In this document: piece after piece, positions 35,691-43,450 of the stretch
Layout: each line of letters opens with the position of its first letter
How positions within the stretch are numbered: the first letter of the stretch is position 1
Assembly (NCBI GenBank): GCA_903939845.1
Contig: CAJAIJ010000037.1
Coordinates: forward strand, 62,001 to 126,000
DNA length: 64,000 nucleotides
Direction of reading: 5' to 3'
Source of the DNA: an uncultured Solirubrobacterales bacterium
GTDB lineage: Bacteria; Actinomycetota; Thermoleophilia; Solirubrobacterales; 70-9
Position numbers and translations under genes: made by a program
Notes under the pieces: model-generated
What the model was told of the DNA's origin: nothing
What the model saw: the letters and a program-made list of their open reading frames with translations, nothing else
The model's database searches: none

Positions 35691-36362
35691 ATGAAGTCGG
35701 GTTCATCACACACAGCGGGTGAAGACGGTTCGGCATCGGTCGAGCAGGCCGGATTGATCTTCCTCATCTGCCTGGCGCTGACGGCCGGACTGATCCTGGT
35801 GGCGGGACAGGCCGGTTCCGACATCGGAAGGGGGGTCGGAGTCCGGATAGCCAACCGGATCGCCTGCGGACCGGTCGGGCCGGGGGCCTGCCGATCCCAC
35901 CCGGTGATCGAGGCGTATGGCGAGAGGGTTGCGAAAGCGATCCGGGCCCTTGCCCCCGGGCCGATGGTCTTGACCGACGGCTCGGGGCGGACTCTGCTCC
36001 CGGTCGACTTCCGTTACTGCCGGCAGCCCTCCTGTGCCGAGGTCGATCCCGGCCGCCCCGACTTCGAGCTGACCGCCTCGAACCGGCGGACCACCTGGTT
36101 CACCGAGGTGAGCAGTTCGAAGGCAGGGCACCTCGTGACCTGGTGGGGCTGGTGGCCCGGAATCGGTTGGCGTGCGATCCGACGGACGATCGGAGACGGG
36201 GATCTGGATGCCCATGCCGGTGTTCGCGTGACCCTGAAGGATCGCCCGCGCCTGGTTCCGCTCGAGGCGCTCGACGGCCGGAACCACAGGGAGTTCCGGG
36301 GCATCGAGAGGCCTCCCTGGCAGTGGAGGGTCGAGTCCGACCATGGCGCGAGGAACAACTAG
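35691..36362 (+). CDS. TadE-like pilus/export pseudopilin protein (223 aa)
   Basis: Short charged N-terminus, then EDGSASVEQAGLIFLICLALTAGLILVAG (about residues 11-39): a signal-anchor helix with Glu at the start, as in TadE/Flp-type pseudopilins (consensus G-S-x-x-V-E). The remaining domain is extracytoplasmic with several cysteines (IACGPVGPGACR, YCRQPSCAE) that may pair, and a Trp-rich stretch (WWGWWPGIGW). No tad/flp machinery is nearby, so the role in secretion or pilus assembly is inferred only from the N-terminus. Confidence 0.6.
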   Translation: MKSGSSHTAGEDGSASVEQAGLIFLICLALTAGLILVAGQAGSDIGRGVGVRIANRIACGPVGPGACRSHPVIEAYGERVAKAIRALAPGPMVLTDGSGRTLLPVDFRYCRQPSCAEVDPGRPDFELTASNRRTTWFTEVSSSKAGHLVTWWGWWPGIGWRAIRRTIGDGDLDAHAGVRVTLKDRPRLVPLEALDGRNHREFRGIERPPWQWRVESDHGARNN

Positions 36363-36454
36363 CCGAACTCCGGCCCGGGCTCGATCCAGACCAGCCAGTT
36401 CCTGATAACTTCGTCGAGTCAATCGAGGGATCATCAACCAATGGGGGTAATTGC

Positions 36455-36853
36455 ATGCGTCGTATGTTGCTAGTCGTTTTCCCGGTCGCAGTGGCGCTCC
36501 TGGCAGGTTGCGGGGAGGATTCCGAGTTGACGTCACTCAAGGGCACCTGGGTCGGTCAGGGCTCCGGCTACAACGACGGCACTTTCGAGGAGCGAACGGC
36601 TCGACTGGTCATCACCGAGACCAGAGAGGATGGAGACGTCTTCGTTGGCTACAAGCAGACGAAGGCAGACGGCGAACCCTTCGGACCCAGGGAAACCATT
36701 CAGGGTGGTATCGGTCCCGACGACACGATCTCGATCGCAGACGAGGACGGGATCAACTTCTTCGAGTTCTCTGAAGGCAACCTCGTCGGTCAGTACCTCG
36801 AATCGGGAAAGAAGGACAGCACCGTCAAGAATTACACGCTGGTCCGCAAGTAA
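36455..36853 (+). CDS. Small lipoprotein, unknown function (132 aa)
   Basis: Signal peptide MRRMLLVVFPVAVALLAGC with lipobox LAGC (Cys19), so it is membrane-anchored outside. The mature part looks like a small beta-barrel: LTSLKGTWVGQGSGYNDG, ARLVITETREDGDVFVGYKQT, DDTISIADEDGINFFEFSEGNLVGQYL, KNYTLVRK. This resembles lipocalin-like or stress-related small lipoproteins, but no family is certain. GGGGG 36443-36447 before the ATG may be its ribosome site. The upstream frame lacks a signal peptide, so I start at 36455. Confidence 0.75.
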   Translation: MRRMLLVVFPVAVALLAGCGEDSELTSLKGTWVGQGSGYNDGTFEERTARLVITETREDGDVFVGYKQTKADGEPFGPRETIQGGIGPDDTISIADEDGINFFEFSEGNLVGQYLESGKKDSTVKNYTLVRK

Positions 36854-36897
36854 CCAACCCTCGTCGATCCTCCTTCGTTCGGGGACTCGGCCCCCGC

Positions 36898-37779
36898 TTA
36901 CCAGGCGGCCCGACACTCCTCCATGACTCCGGCTCCCTCCCGGAGCGGGATTCCCTCTACCGACCCGGTGAAGGTTCCGAAGCGGTGGCGGTAGTAGGAG
37001 CGAACCAGGCCGAAGTCGTCCTCACGAAACCGCTCGGCTCGGTCGCCGAATTGGAACTCCAGGTCCGAGCCGTCCTCGAATCGAACTCCGTCGAGATCCC
37101 GGAAGACGACCGGCCCGGCTTCATGCGGGACACCGTCGACCCAGACCGACCGCTCGCTCGAAGACAGGGGATCGTTGACCCCCGAGACGAGGTTCCACCC
37201 GATCGCCCGACCGTCGGTCGAGGTGCCTATTCCGGCCGACCAGAGCCAGGCCGTGTGCCTGGTGTGGTAGCCGACGGTCTCGTCGTCGACCCCGATTCCC
37301 GCTACCTCCCACCGTCTACCGAAGGCATCCACCTCCCCTTCGATCGGAAGGCCGACCCGCTTGCGGGTCCAGACCCAGCCCCTGCCGCTCGGGCAGACCG
37401 TCTCGACCGGAACCGAGTCCCCGAGCCTGAGCGTGGCGCGGACACCGTCGGCCTCGAGGCGGGCATAGTCGGAGTCGATCGAAACCTCGGGCGAGAAGGG
37501 GTCGAGTTGGGTGTGGTCGAGCACCCGACCTGAGGCCCTGTCCCAGACACACCAGAAGCACTGCCTCACCGGACCGACCTCGAACCTGACCATGAACAGC
37601 ATCAGCTCCTCTCCGTAGAAACCGATGTAGCGCCAACGCTTGCGGGGCCGACCCTTCCAGAGGATCGGCATCGGGTCCGGAGGAAGGGGCAACCGCGGTC
37701 GGTCGGGACCGGGGCCTCGCCATGGAATGGCGCTGGTCGGGTTCGCCCCGTCCACGGGCTGGGAGTCTCGCGGCTCCAT
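36898..37779 (-). CDS. DUF2804 family protein (293 aa)
   Basis: Matches DUF2804 by the RWRYIGFYGEELMLFMVRFEVGP segment near residue 50, HTAWLWSAGIG in the middle and the C-terminal GVMEECRAAW. The family is widespread in actinobacteria, with unknown activity; some members are associated with lipid or carotenoid metabolism, which I cannot verify here. ATG 37779 is preceded by TAGTGT 9 nt away on the minus strand. Confidence 0.85.
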   Translation of the reverse strand: MEPRDSQPVDGANPTSAIPWRGPGPDRPRLPLPPDPMPILWKGRPRKRWRYIGFYGEELMLFMVRFEVGPVRQCFWCVWDRASGRVLDHTQLDPFSPEVSIDSDYARLEADGVRATLRLGDSVPVETVCPSGRGWVWTRKRVGLPIEGEVDAFGRRWEVAGIGVDDETVGYHTRHTAWLWSAGIGTSTDGRAIGWNLVSGVNDPLSSSERSVWVDGVPHEAGPVVFRDLDGVRFEDGSDLEFQFGDRAERFREDDFGLVRSYYRHRFGTFTGSVEGIPLREGAGVMEECRAAW

Positions 37780-37787
37780 GCCGCGAT

Positions 37788-37794
37788 TACACTA
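37788..37794. promoter_or_regulatory. Symmetric divergent -10 box (TANNNTA)
   Basis: TACACTA serves as TACACT for the sulfotransferase ATG (8 nt) and TAGTGT for the DUF2804 ATG (9 nt). The entire intergenic space is 22 bp, so both mRNAs must be leaderless or nearly so. Confidence 0.6.
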
Positions 37795-37801
37795 CACCGC
37801 C

Positions 37802-38839
37802 ATGCCTGAGGCCCCGAACACCGAAACAGACGATCTGGAAACTGCTGACGACCGCGTCTCGGACGCCGTCCCGGGCGGGCTCGAAGCCTCTTTCGACCAG
37901 GCCGACGACGCGATGTGCTCGAGGGCCCGTGAGCGGTTCACCGGCGACAGGGGCCGGAGCGGAAAGATTCGACGGGGCCGCCACGCGACGATGCCGAACC
38001 TGATCATCATCGGCGGCCTGAAGTGCGGCACGACCTCGATCCACCACTACCTCGGCCTCCATCCGGACATCCACATGTCGAAGCCGAAGGAGCTGAACTT
38101 CTTCGCTGAGGAACAGAACTGGGATCTCGGCCTCGACTGGTACGCCAACCGGTTCGACGACCGGTTCGCGGTCAACGGGGAGTCCTCGCCCCACTACACG
38201 AACAGACCCAGGTTCAACGGGGTGGCCGAGCGGATCGACGAGAACTGCCCGGACGTGAAGCTGATCTACATGGTCCGCGACCCGATCAAGCGGATCCTCT
38301 CCCACTGGGTTCATGCGACCGGTGCCGGTTACGAGACCCGCGAGTTCGTAGAGACCCTCTCGCAGCCCGATACCTCCTACATCCACCGGTCCATGTACTG
38401 GATGCAGCTGCAGCCCTACCTCGAGTACTTCGACCGCGACCGGATCGCGGTGATCACCCAGGAGGAGCTCGGTCGGGATCGGGAAGGCACGATGCGCAAG
38501 GCCTTCTCGTTCCTCGGCGTCGACGAGGACTTCACCTCCGAACAGTTCGACCGGGAGTGGGAGAAGTCGAGCGCGAAGCAGGACGGCAAGTACCAGATCA
38601 TGGAAAAGGTCGTGAAGCTGCCCGGCTTCCGGTCACTGGACAGGAACTTCGACCGGCTGCCGGAATCGATGCGATGGATGGTCGAGAAGGTCGTCCACAG
38701 CCCCGACAAGCCACCGGCGCCCAAGCCCGAGATCCCCGACGATCTGATGGTGACGCTCAAGGGGCGGTTCCGTGATGACGTGGCCGGCCTGACCGCCTGG
38801 GTAGGTCACGACTTCGAGGGTTGGTACGACTACTCGTAG
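37802..38839 (+). CDS. PAPS-dependent sulfotransferase (345 aa)
   Basis: Transfers sulfate from 3'-phosphoadenosine-5'-phosphosulfate. The 5'-phosphosulfate loop is GLKCGTTSIHHYL (K74), and the 3'-phosphate-binding motif is MVRDPIKRILSHW (R159, S167). The approximately 60-residue N-terminus is acidic then basic and not part of the core. Acceptor unknown; bacterial relatives sulfate polysaccharides, lipids or secondary metabolites. I start at ATG 37802 (MPEAPNTETD) because of the promoter box; ATG 37778 would be impossible under that promoter. Confidence 0.9.
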   Translation: MPEAPNTETDDLETADDRVSDAVPGGLEASFDQADDAMCSRARERFTGDRGRSGKIRRGRHATMPNLIIIGGLKCGTTSIHHYLGLHPDIHMSKPKELNFFAEEQNWDLGLDWYANRFDDRFAVNGESSPHYTNRPRFNGVAERIDENCPDVKLIYMVRDPIKRILSHWVHATGAGYETREFVETLSQPDTSYIHRSMYWMQLQPYLEYFDRDRIAVITQEELGRDREGTMRKAFSFLGVDEDFTSEQFDREWEKSSAKQDGKYQIMEKVVKLPGFRSLDRNFDRLPESMRWMVEKVVHSPDKPPAPKPEIPDDLMVTLKGRFRDDVAGLTAWVGHDFEGWYDYS

Positions 38840-38896
38840 TCGGACTCGGTCGCCACTGGCTCACGAGCCGGTGCGCATCCACTACCTTCCGTTCCG

Positions 38897-39646
38897 GTGG
38901 AACGGCTCTTCTCATCCGAAGGACACCCGGCCCCGGCCGATGTGACGGTCGATGAAGTGGTCCGTGCCCTCGACCCTTCAGCCGAGGCCCCGGAGGACCG
39001 GCCGTTCGTTGCGGCCAACATGGTCACGACGCTCGACGGCCGGGCCGCTGTCGAGGGCGGCTCGACCGGACTGGGCGGACCGACCGACTCGAAGCTGCTC
39101 CTGGGCCTGAGGACGAGATTCGACGCCGTGCTGATCGGAGCCGGGACGCTCCGGGCGGAGGGGTATGGACCGATCATCCGGGATGCAGCAATCCGGGAGC
39201 TCCGGGAGGCCGAGGGGAAGGAGCCCTGCCCGATCACCGTGGTCCTGACGAGGTCGGGAGACCTCCCCTTCGAGTGCGATCTGTTCACCGAGGGGATCGG
39301 ACGGGTGGTGATCGTGACCGACGGCATGGGAGAGCTGCCGCCGACGACGACCCCGATCGAGGTGGTGAGGCCGGACGGGGGCGACTCGGTGGCGACCGCG
39401 ATCCGGCACCTCCACGGAGACGGAGTCCGATCGATCCTCTGCGAGGGCGGGCCGGACGTGCTCGGTCAGCTGATCGATGCCGGGTTGCTCGACGAGCTCT
39501 TCCTCACGCTGACCCCGATCGTCACCGGCGAGGCCGACGCGCCGAGGGTCGTTGAAGGGATGACAGAGGGTCCTCGCGAGTTCGAACTGGTCGACGTGCT
39601 GACGGCCGATGGCGACCTGTTCACGCGGTATCGGCCGCGCAGGTAG
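38897..39646 (+). CDS. RibD C-terminal/dihydrofolate reductase-fold oxidoreductase (249 aa)
   Basis: NADPH-dependent reductase domain of the RibD (pyrimidine reductase) superfamily: NMVTTLDGRAA near the start, DAVLIGAGTLRAEGYGP, SILCEGGPDVLGQLIDAGLLDELFLTLTPIVTG. Such stand-alone proteins act in riboflavin/deazaflavin biosynthesis or as general DHFR-fold reductases. GTG start at 38897, 8 nt after TACCTT (38883-38888), so probably leaderless. The acyl-CoA dehydrogenase gene starts 11 bp later. Confidence 0.87.
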   Translation: MERLFSSEGHPAPADVTVDEVVRALDPSAEAPEDRPFVAANMVTTLDGRAAVEGGSTGLGGPTDSKLLLGLRTRFDAVLIGAGTLRAEGYGPIIRDAAIRELREAEGKEPCPITVVLTRSGDLPFECDLFTEGIGRVVIVTDGMGELPPTTTPIEVVRPDGGDSVATAIRHLHGDGVRSILCEGGPDVLGQLIDAGLLDELFLTLTPIVTGEADAPRVVEGMTEGPREFELVDVLTADGDLFTRYRPRR

Positions 39647-39656
39647 CCTCCGGAGC

Positions 39657-40886
39657 ATGGATTTCTCACCAGGCAAAGAGGTCGAGGCCCTGCTCGGACG
39701 AGTCAGGGCCTTCATGGACGAGCACATCTACCCGCGCGAGGTCGAGCTGCACCTGGCCCTGGACGAGGAGGTCGGACCGGGAGTTCCCTACCCGACGGGG
39801 TTGGCCGAGATCAGGGAGAAAGCGAAGGCCGAGGGCCTCTGGAACCTGTTCCTGCCTGATGACGAATACGGGATGGGGCTGACCAACTGGCAGTACGCCT
39901 TCCTCTGTGAGGAGATGGGTCGGAGCCCGCTTCTGGCTCCGATGGCCTTCAACTGCGCCGCTCCCGATACCGGAAACATGGAAATCCTGACCGAGTACGC
40001 GACTGCCGAGCAGCGCGAAAGGTGGCTGATCCCCCTGCTCGAAGGCTCGATCCGGAGCTGCTTCTCGATGACCGAACCCGAGACCTCGGGCTCAGACCCG
40101 ACCGGGCTCGCCGCGAAGGCCGAGCTCGAGGGTGGAGAGTGGTCTATCAACGGGCGCAAGTGGTACACGTCCGGTGCCAACGGGGCGGCGGTCGCGATCG
40201 CGATGGTCAACACCGAGCCCGACGCCGGGCCCTACCAGCGGGCATCGATGATCCTGGTCCCGACCGACAGCCAGGGTTTCGAGATGATCCGGCCGCTCTC
40301 GGTCATGGGACATACGGCCGGCCCGGGACACTGGGAGGTCGGCTACAAGGACTGTCGGGTTCCCGAGGAGAGTCTGCTTGGCACCAGAGGTGCCGGATTC
40401 CTGATCGCCCAGGACCGTCTCGGTCCGGGGCGCATCCACCACTGCATGAGGGCGATCGGAACGGCCGAAAGGGCGATCGAACTGATGTGCCTGAGAGCCG
40501 CCGATCGCGAGGCCTTCGGCGGGCCACTTGCCGACAAGCAGTTCGTCCAGGACTTCATCGCGAAATCGCGGATGGAGATAGATCAGGCCAGATTGCTGAC
40601 GCTGAAGGCTGCCTGGATGATGGACGAGGTCGGCAAGCGTGCCGCCCGTCAGGAGATCTCGATGATCAAGGTCGTCGCCGCGAACATGGTGATGGACGTG
40701 CTCGACCGGGCGATGCAGGTGCACGGCGGGCTCGGCATGACCGACGACACGCCGCTGGCGATGATGTGGAGGTTCAGCCGGATGCTGAGGCTGGCCGACG
40801 GTGCCGACGAGGTCCACAAGATGGTGATCGCCCGCCGCGAGGTCGGCAGGCAGCTCAAGAAGCGCGAAGCCGCAGAGACCGGCTGA
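39657..40886 (+). CDS. Acyl-CoA dehydrogenase family protein (409 aa)
   Basis: FAD enzyme introducing an alpha-beta double bond into acyl-CoA. Typical: EGLWNLFLPDDEYGMGLTN, CFSMTEPETSGSDPTG (flavin/substrate), RKWYTSGANGAAVAIAM, GPGRIHHCMRAIGTAERA, and MQVHGGLGMTDDTPLAMMWRFSRMLRLADG near the end; the acidic catalytic base expected late in the sequence is not certain from reading alone. Starts at ATG 39657, 7 nt after TAGCCT (39644-39649), although it follows the reductase gene by only 11 bp, so it may have an internal promoter. Convergent with the APH-like gene. Confidence 0.92.
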   Translation: MDFSPGKEVEALLGRVRAFMDEHIYPREVELHLALDEEVGPGVPYPTGLAEIREKAKAEGLWNLFLPDDEYGMGLTNWQYAFLCEEMGRSPLLAPMAFNCAAPDTGNMEILTEYATAEQRERWLIPLLEGSIRSCFSMTEPETSGSDPTGLAAKAELEGGEWSINGRKWYTSGANGAAVAIAMVNTEPDAGPYQRASMILVPTDSQGFEMIRPLSVMGHTAGPGHWEVGYKDCRVPEESLLGTRGAGFLIAQDRLGPGRIHHCMRAIGTAERAIELMCLRAADREAFGGPLADKQFVQDFIAKSRMEIDQARLLTLKAAWMMDEVGKRAARQEISMIKVVAANMVMDVLDRAMQVHGGLGMTDDTPLAMMWRFSRMLRLADGADEVHKMVIARREVGRQLKKREAAETG

Positions 40887-40907
40887 CCAGGGTTCGAGTC
40901 GTCAGCC
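40881..40907. terminator. Candidate bidirectional terminator hairpin
   Basis: GGCTGAC 40881-40887 and GTCAGCC 40901-40907 form a perfect 7-bp inverted repeat containing both convergent stop codons (TGA on each strand). Confidence 0.4.
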
Positions 40908-41939
40908 GATCCGCTCGGTCGCCTCGAGAGCGGCCCGGGCGAGGCTCTCGACCGCGGTCGCGAACTCATCTCCGGCGGCGTCGGCGTCCTCGCCGTACTG
41001 ACCTCCGCGGAAGCGGGCAAGCACGCCTTCGATGATGACGGCCAGTTTCCAGTAGCCGAGGGCGACGAAGTAGTCGAGCTCGGCGACGTCCCGGCCCGAA
41101 GTCTCGGCGTAACGGGCGACGAGGTCGGCCCTGGAAGGGAATCCGGGTTCGGCCGTAGCCGGTCGGAAGATCGAGATCCCCTCGTCACCGGCCTCGGCCC
41201 AATAGACCATCAGGAGCCCGAGATCCGCCCTGGGGTCGCCCAGTGTGCAGAGCTCCCAGTCGACTACCGCCGCGACCTCGCCTTCGGGCGAGTAGATGAC
41301 GTTGTCGAGCCTGAAGTCCCCGTGGACGATCGTGGTCTCCCGTTGGGCTGGCACCGAGGCCGAGAGCCTCGTGAAGACCTCTTCGACCTCGGCCAGCTCG
41401 CGGGTCTTCGACTGCTGCCACTGGGATGACCACCGGGCCAGCTGGCGCTCCACATATCCCTCCCGGCGACCGAGATCGCCGAGTTCGACCTGATCCGGGT
41501 CGACCGCGTGGATCGCCGCCAGAACGTCGGCGAGACCATTCCCAATCCGGATTCGGTCCTCGGTGGCCGGAAAGAGTGCGGCCTGCTCGGGAGCCCTCAG
41601 GACCGGTCCCTCGACGAAGTCCATGACGTAGAAGGGAGCGCCCGTCACCTCTTCGTCGGAACAGAATCCGACGACCGGTGGCACCGGCACCTCGGTCGAT
41701 GCCAGGGCCGAGACGACCTTCACCTCGCGACCCATGTCATGGGCGGTCCCGAGTCCCTTGCCGAGGGGTGGCCTGCGAAGGACCCACCGGGTCCCGGACT
41801 GGTCGGTCACGAGGAACGTCAGGTTGGAGAGGCCGCCATGGATCGGCTCGTAGTCGAGCGGCGGCTCGATAGATGGAACCTTTTCGCGGAACCACTCTTC
41901 GAGCGGTCCTCGCGAGATCGCCTCTCCCTCCACGGACAT
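40902..41939 (-). CDS. APH-like phosphotransferase (ACAD10/11-type kinase family), 345 aa
   Basis: Aminoglycoside-phosphotransferase fold: ATP loop GGLSNLTFLVTDQSGTRWVLRRPP, catalytic HGDFRLDN (IVHGDFRLDNVIY) and VVDWELCTLGDPRADLG (Mg-binding Asp). The family includes the kinase half of ACAD10/11, which phosphorylates hydroxyacyl-CoAs, and lies next to an acyl-CoA dehydrogenase here, so a role in hydroxy-acid catabolism is plausible. Drug resistance is unlikely. ATG 41939 (MSVEGEAIS); the long upstream frame to 42377 is a shadow. Confidence 0.88.
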   Translation of the reverse strand: MSVEGEAISRGPLEEWFREKVPSIEPPLDYEPIHGGLSNLTFLVTDQSGTRWVLRRPPLGKGLGTAHDMGREVKVVSALASTEVPVPPVVGFCSDEEVTGAPFYVMDFVEGPVLRAPEQAALFPATEDRIRIGNGLADVLAAIHAVDPDQVELGDLGRREGYVERQLARWSSQWQQSKTRELAEVEEVFTRLSASVPAQRETTIVHGDFRLDNVIYSPEGEVAAVVDWELCTLGDPRADLGLLMVYWAEAGDEGISIFRPATAEPGFPSRADLVARYAETSGRDVAELDYFVALGYWKLAVIIEGVLARFRGGQYGEDADAAGDEFATAVESLARAALEATERIG

Positions 41940-41950
41940 AGCAACGCCCA

Positions 41951-41976
41951 AGGTTACGGAAAAGGGGATGTAGAGT
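41951..41976. promoter_or_regulatory. Divergent -10 boxes for the kinase-like and histidine kinase genes
   Basis: TAACCT (41956-41951, minus) lies 11 nt before ATG 41939. TAGAGT (41971-41976, plus) lies 8 nt before ATG 41985. Two non-overlapping boxes separated by 14 bp. Confidence 0.45.
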
Positions 41977-41984
41977 GACGCGGG

Positions 41985-43076
41985 ATGTCTGGCGCGGAGG
42001 TCGAGATCGGGGACGTGGTCCCGGCCGCAACGGCGGTGGAGATCCTGAATACCCAGGTCGGTGGCATGCTGGTGCTCTCGCCGGACTTCAGGGTTCTGTG
42101 GGTGAACGACTCGGTCAAGGCGGTCGCCCCCCGATTCGACCAGGGAGCCGATGTCCGCGGTCTCCTGCTCGAGCTGAGCGAGGAGCAGAAGGTCGATCGG
42201 CTCCTCTTCAACCGCGAGCGGGTGCTGGCCCCGGCCGAGCCGGACGGACCCGACCTCTACTGGCTGATGCACCCCCAACAGATGGACGACGGAAATCTCC
42301 TCCTCTACCTGTGGGATCCCGACATCTCCGAAGACCTCCATGACCGCCGGATCTCGTTCCTGGCCGGCGCCGCCCACGAGATCCGGTCGCCGCTCTCGGT
42401 GATACTCGGGTTCGCCGAGATCCTCGAGATGGAAACCGGTCGTTTGAGCGAGTCCCAGAGGGAGGCGCTAGAGATGATCATCCTCAACACCCGCTATCTG
42501 GAACGTCTGGTCGCCGACGTCATGGATCTGACCAGGAACAGCTTCGGTGAGCTTCCGCTCGACATCTGCCCGACCGATGTGGCGGCGGTGGCCCGGGAGG
42601 TACGCGAGAGCATCGAGCCCAGGGTCGCGGAGAAGGGACAGACGATCGATTACTCCGTCGATGGCGAGGTGCCCCCGATCGAGGCCGACCCCGACCGGGT
42701 CCGGCAGATCATCTGGAACCTGGTCCAGAACTCCAACGCTCACTGTCCGGCAGGAACGTCGATCGCGATCGCGTGCCGGCTCGACGCCAACGGAGAGCAC
42801 GTCGAGGTGGAGGTGAGAGACGACGGGCCCGGGATCTCCTTCGAGGACCCGGCCGATGCCTTCCGGTCTTTCGCGAGCACCGGACCACAGGACCCGGCCT
42901 CGATGAGCGGGGCCGGGATCGGACTCTCGATCACCAAGCGTCTGGTCCAGCTCCACCGCGGCCAGATCCTGCTCGATACCGAACCCGACTCGGGCACCCG
43001 GTTCACGGTCAGGCTGCCGGTCGATCGTGATGCTGCACAGCCGTCCTACAGACCGGGACCGGTCGGAGAGTCGTGA
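41985..43076 (+). CDS. Soluble sensor histidine kinase (363 aa)
   Basis: No membrane helix, so it senses a cytoplasmic signal. The N-terminus (residues 15-115) resembles a PAS domain (AVEILNTQVGGMLVLSPDFRVLWVNDS). DHp domain with phospho-accepting H131 in FLAGAAHEIRSPLSVI. ATPase: N-box NLVQNSNAHC (N245/N249), DDGPGIS (G1), GAGIGLSITKR (G2). The stop overlaps the start of the response-regulator gene by 4 nt (GTGA), so kinase and receiver are made together. Signal unknown. Confidence 0.93.
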   Translation: MSGAEVEIGDVVPAATAVEILNTQVGGMLVLSPDFRVLWVNDSVKAVAPRFDQGADVRGLLLELSEEQKVDRLLFNRERVLAPAEPDGPDLYWLMHPQQMDDGNLLLYLWDPDISEDLHDRRISFLAGAAHEIRSPLSVILGFAEILEMETGRLSESQREALEMIILNTRYLERLVADVMDLTRNSFGELPLDICPTDVAAVAREVRESIEPRVAEKGQTIDYSVDGEVPPIEADPDRVRQIIWNLVQNSNAHCPAGTSIAIACRLDANGEHVEVEVRDDGPGISFEDPADAFRSFASTGPQDPASMSGAGIGLSITKRLVQLHRGQILLDTEPDSGTRFTVRLPVDRDAAQPSYRPGPVGES

Positions 43077-43450
43077 CCGACGTCCTGGTTGCCGACGACT
43101 CGCCGCCTATCCGTCTCCTGATCAAGAGGAGGCTCGAAATGGCCGGTCACCGGGTGTTCGAGGCCGGTGACGGCCATGAGGCGATCGAGATCCTCGAGAG
43201 TCAGGTCGGCAGCTACGAGATCGAACTCGTGATCCTCGATGCCGCAATGCCGAATATGACCGGCGCGGATGCCCTGCATGAGATCAGGGAGAGGTGGCCG
43301 GGGCTGCCGGTGATCGGGCTGAGTGCCAGCCTCGACCTGGGTGAACGCCCCGAGTGGGAGTCAGCTGCCGACTTCATCGGCAAGCCGATCGACTTCGACC
43401 GGCTGCTGACCGGGATCCGGCAGCTTACGAGCGGGCTACCTCAACCCTGA
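43073..43450 (+). CDS. Single-domain response regulator, CheY-like (125 aa)
   Basis: A lone receiver domain: acidic pair D8/D9, phospho-acceptor D56 (VILDAAMPNMTG), switch Ser84 (IGLSAS), Lys104 (FIGKPID). It has no output domain, so it acts by protein-protein interaction or in a relay. It overlaps the histidine kinase by 4 nt and is convergent with the helicase gene, whose stop lies inside it (26-bp overlap). Confidence 0.93.
   Translation: MTDVLVADDSPPIRLLIKRRLEMAGHRVFEAGDGHEAIEILESQVGSYEIELVILDAAMPNMTGADALHEIRERWPGLPVIGLSASLDLGERPEWESAADFIGKPIDFDRLLTGIRQLTSGLPQP

Noticed and set aside
40880-40910. tRNA-like GGTTCGAGTC string
   Set aside because: Only a chance T-loop-like string between two convergent stops, without other tRNA arms.
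41940-42377. N-terminal extension of the APH-like kinase
   Set aside because: Antisense of the histidine kinase gene; the kinase fold starts shortly after ATG 41939.
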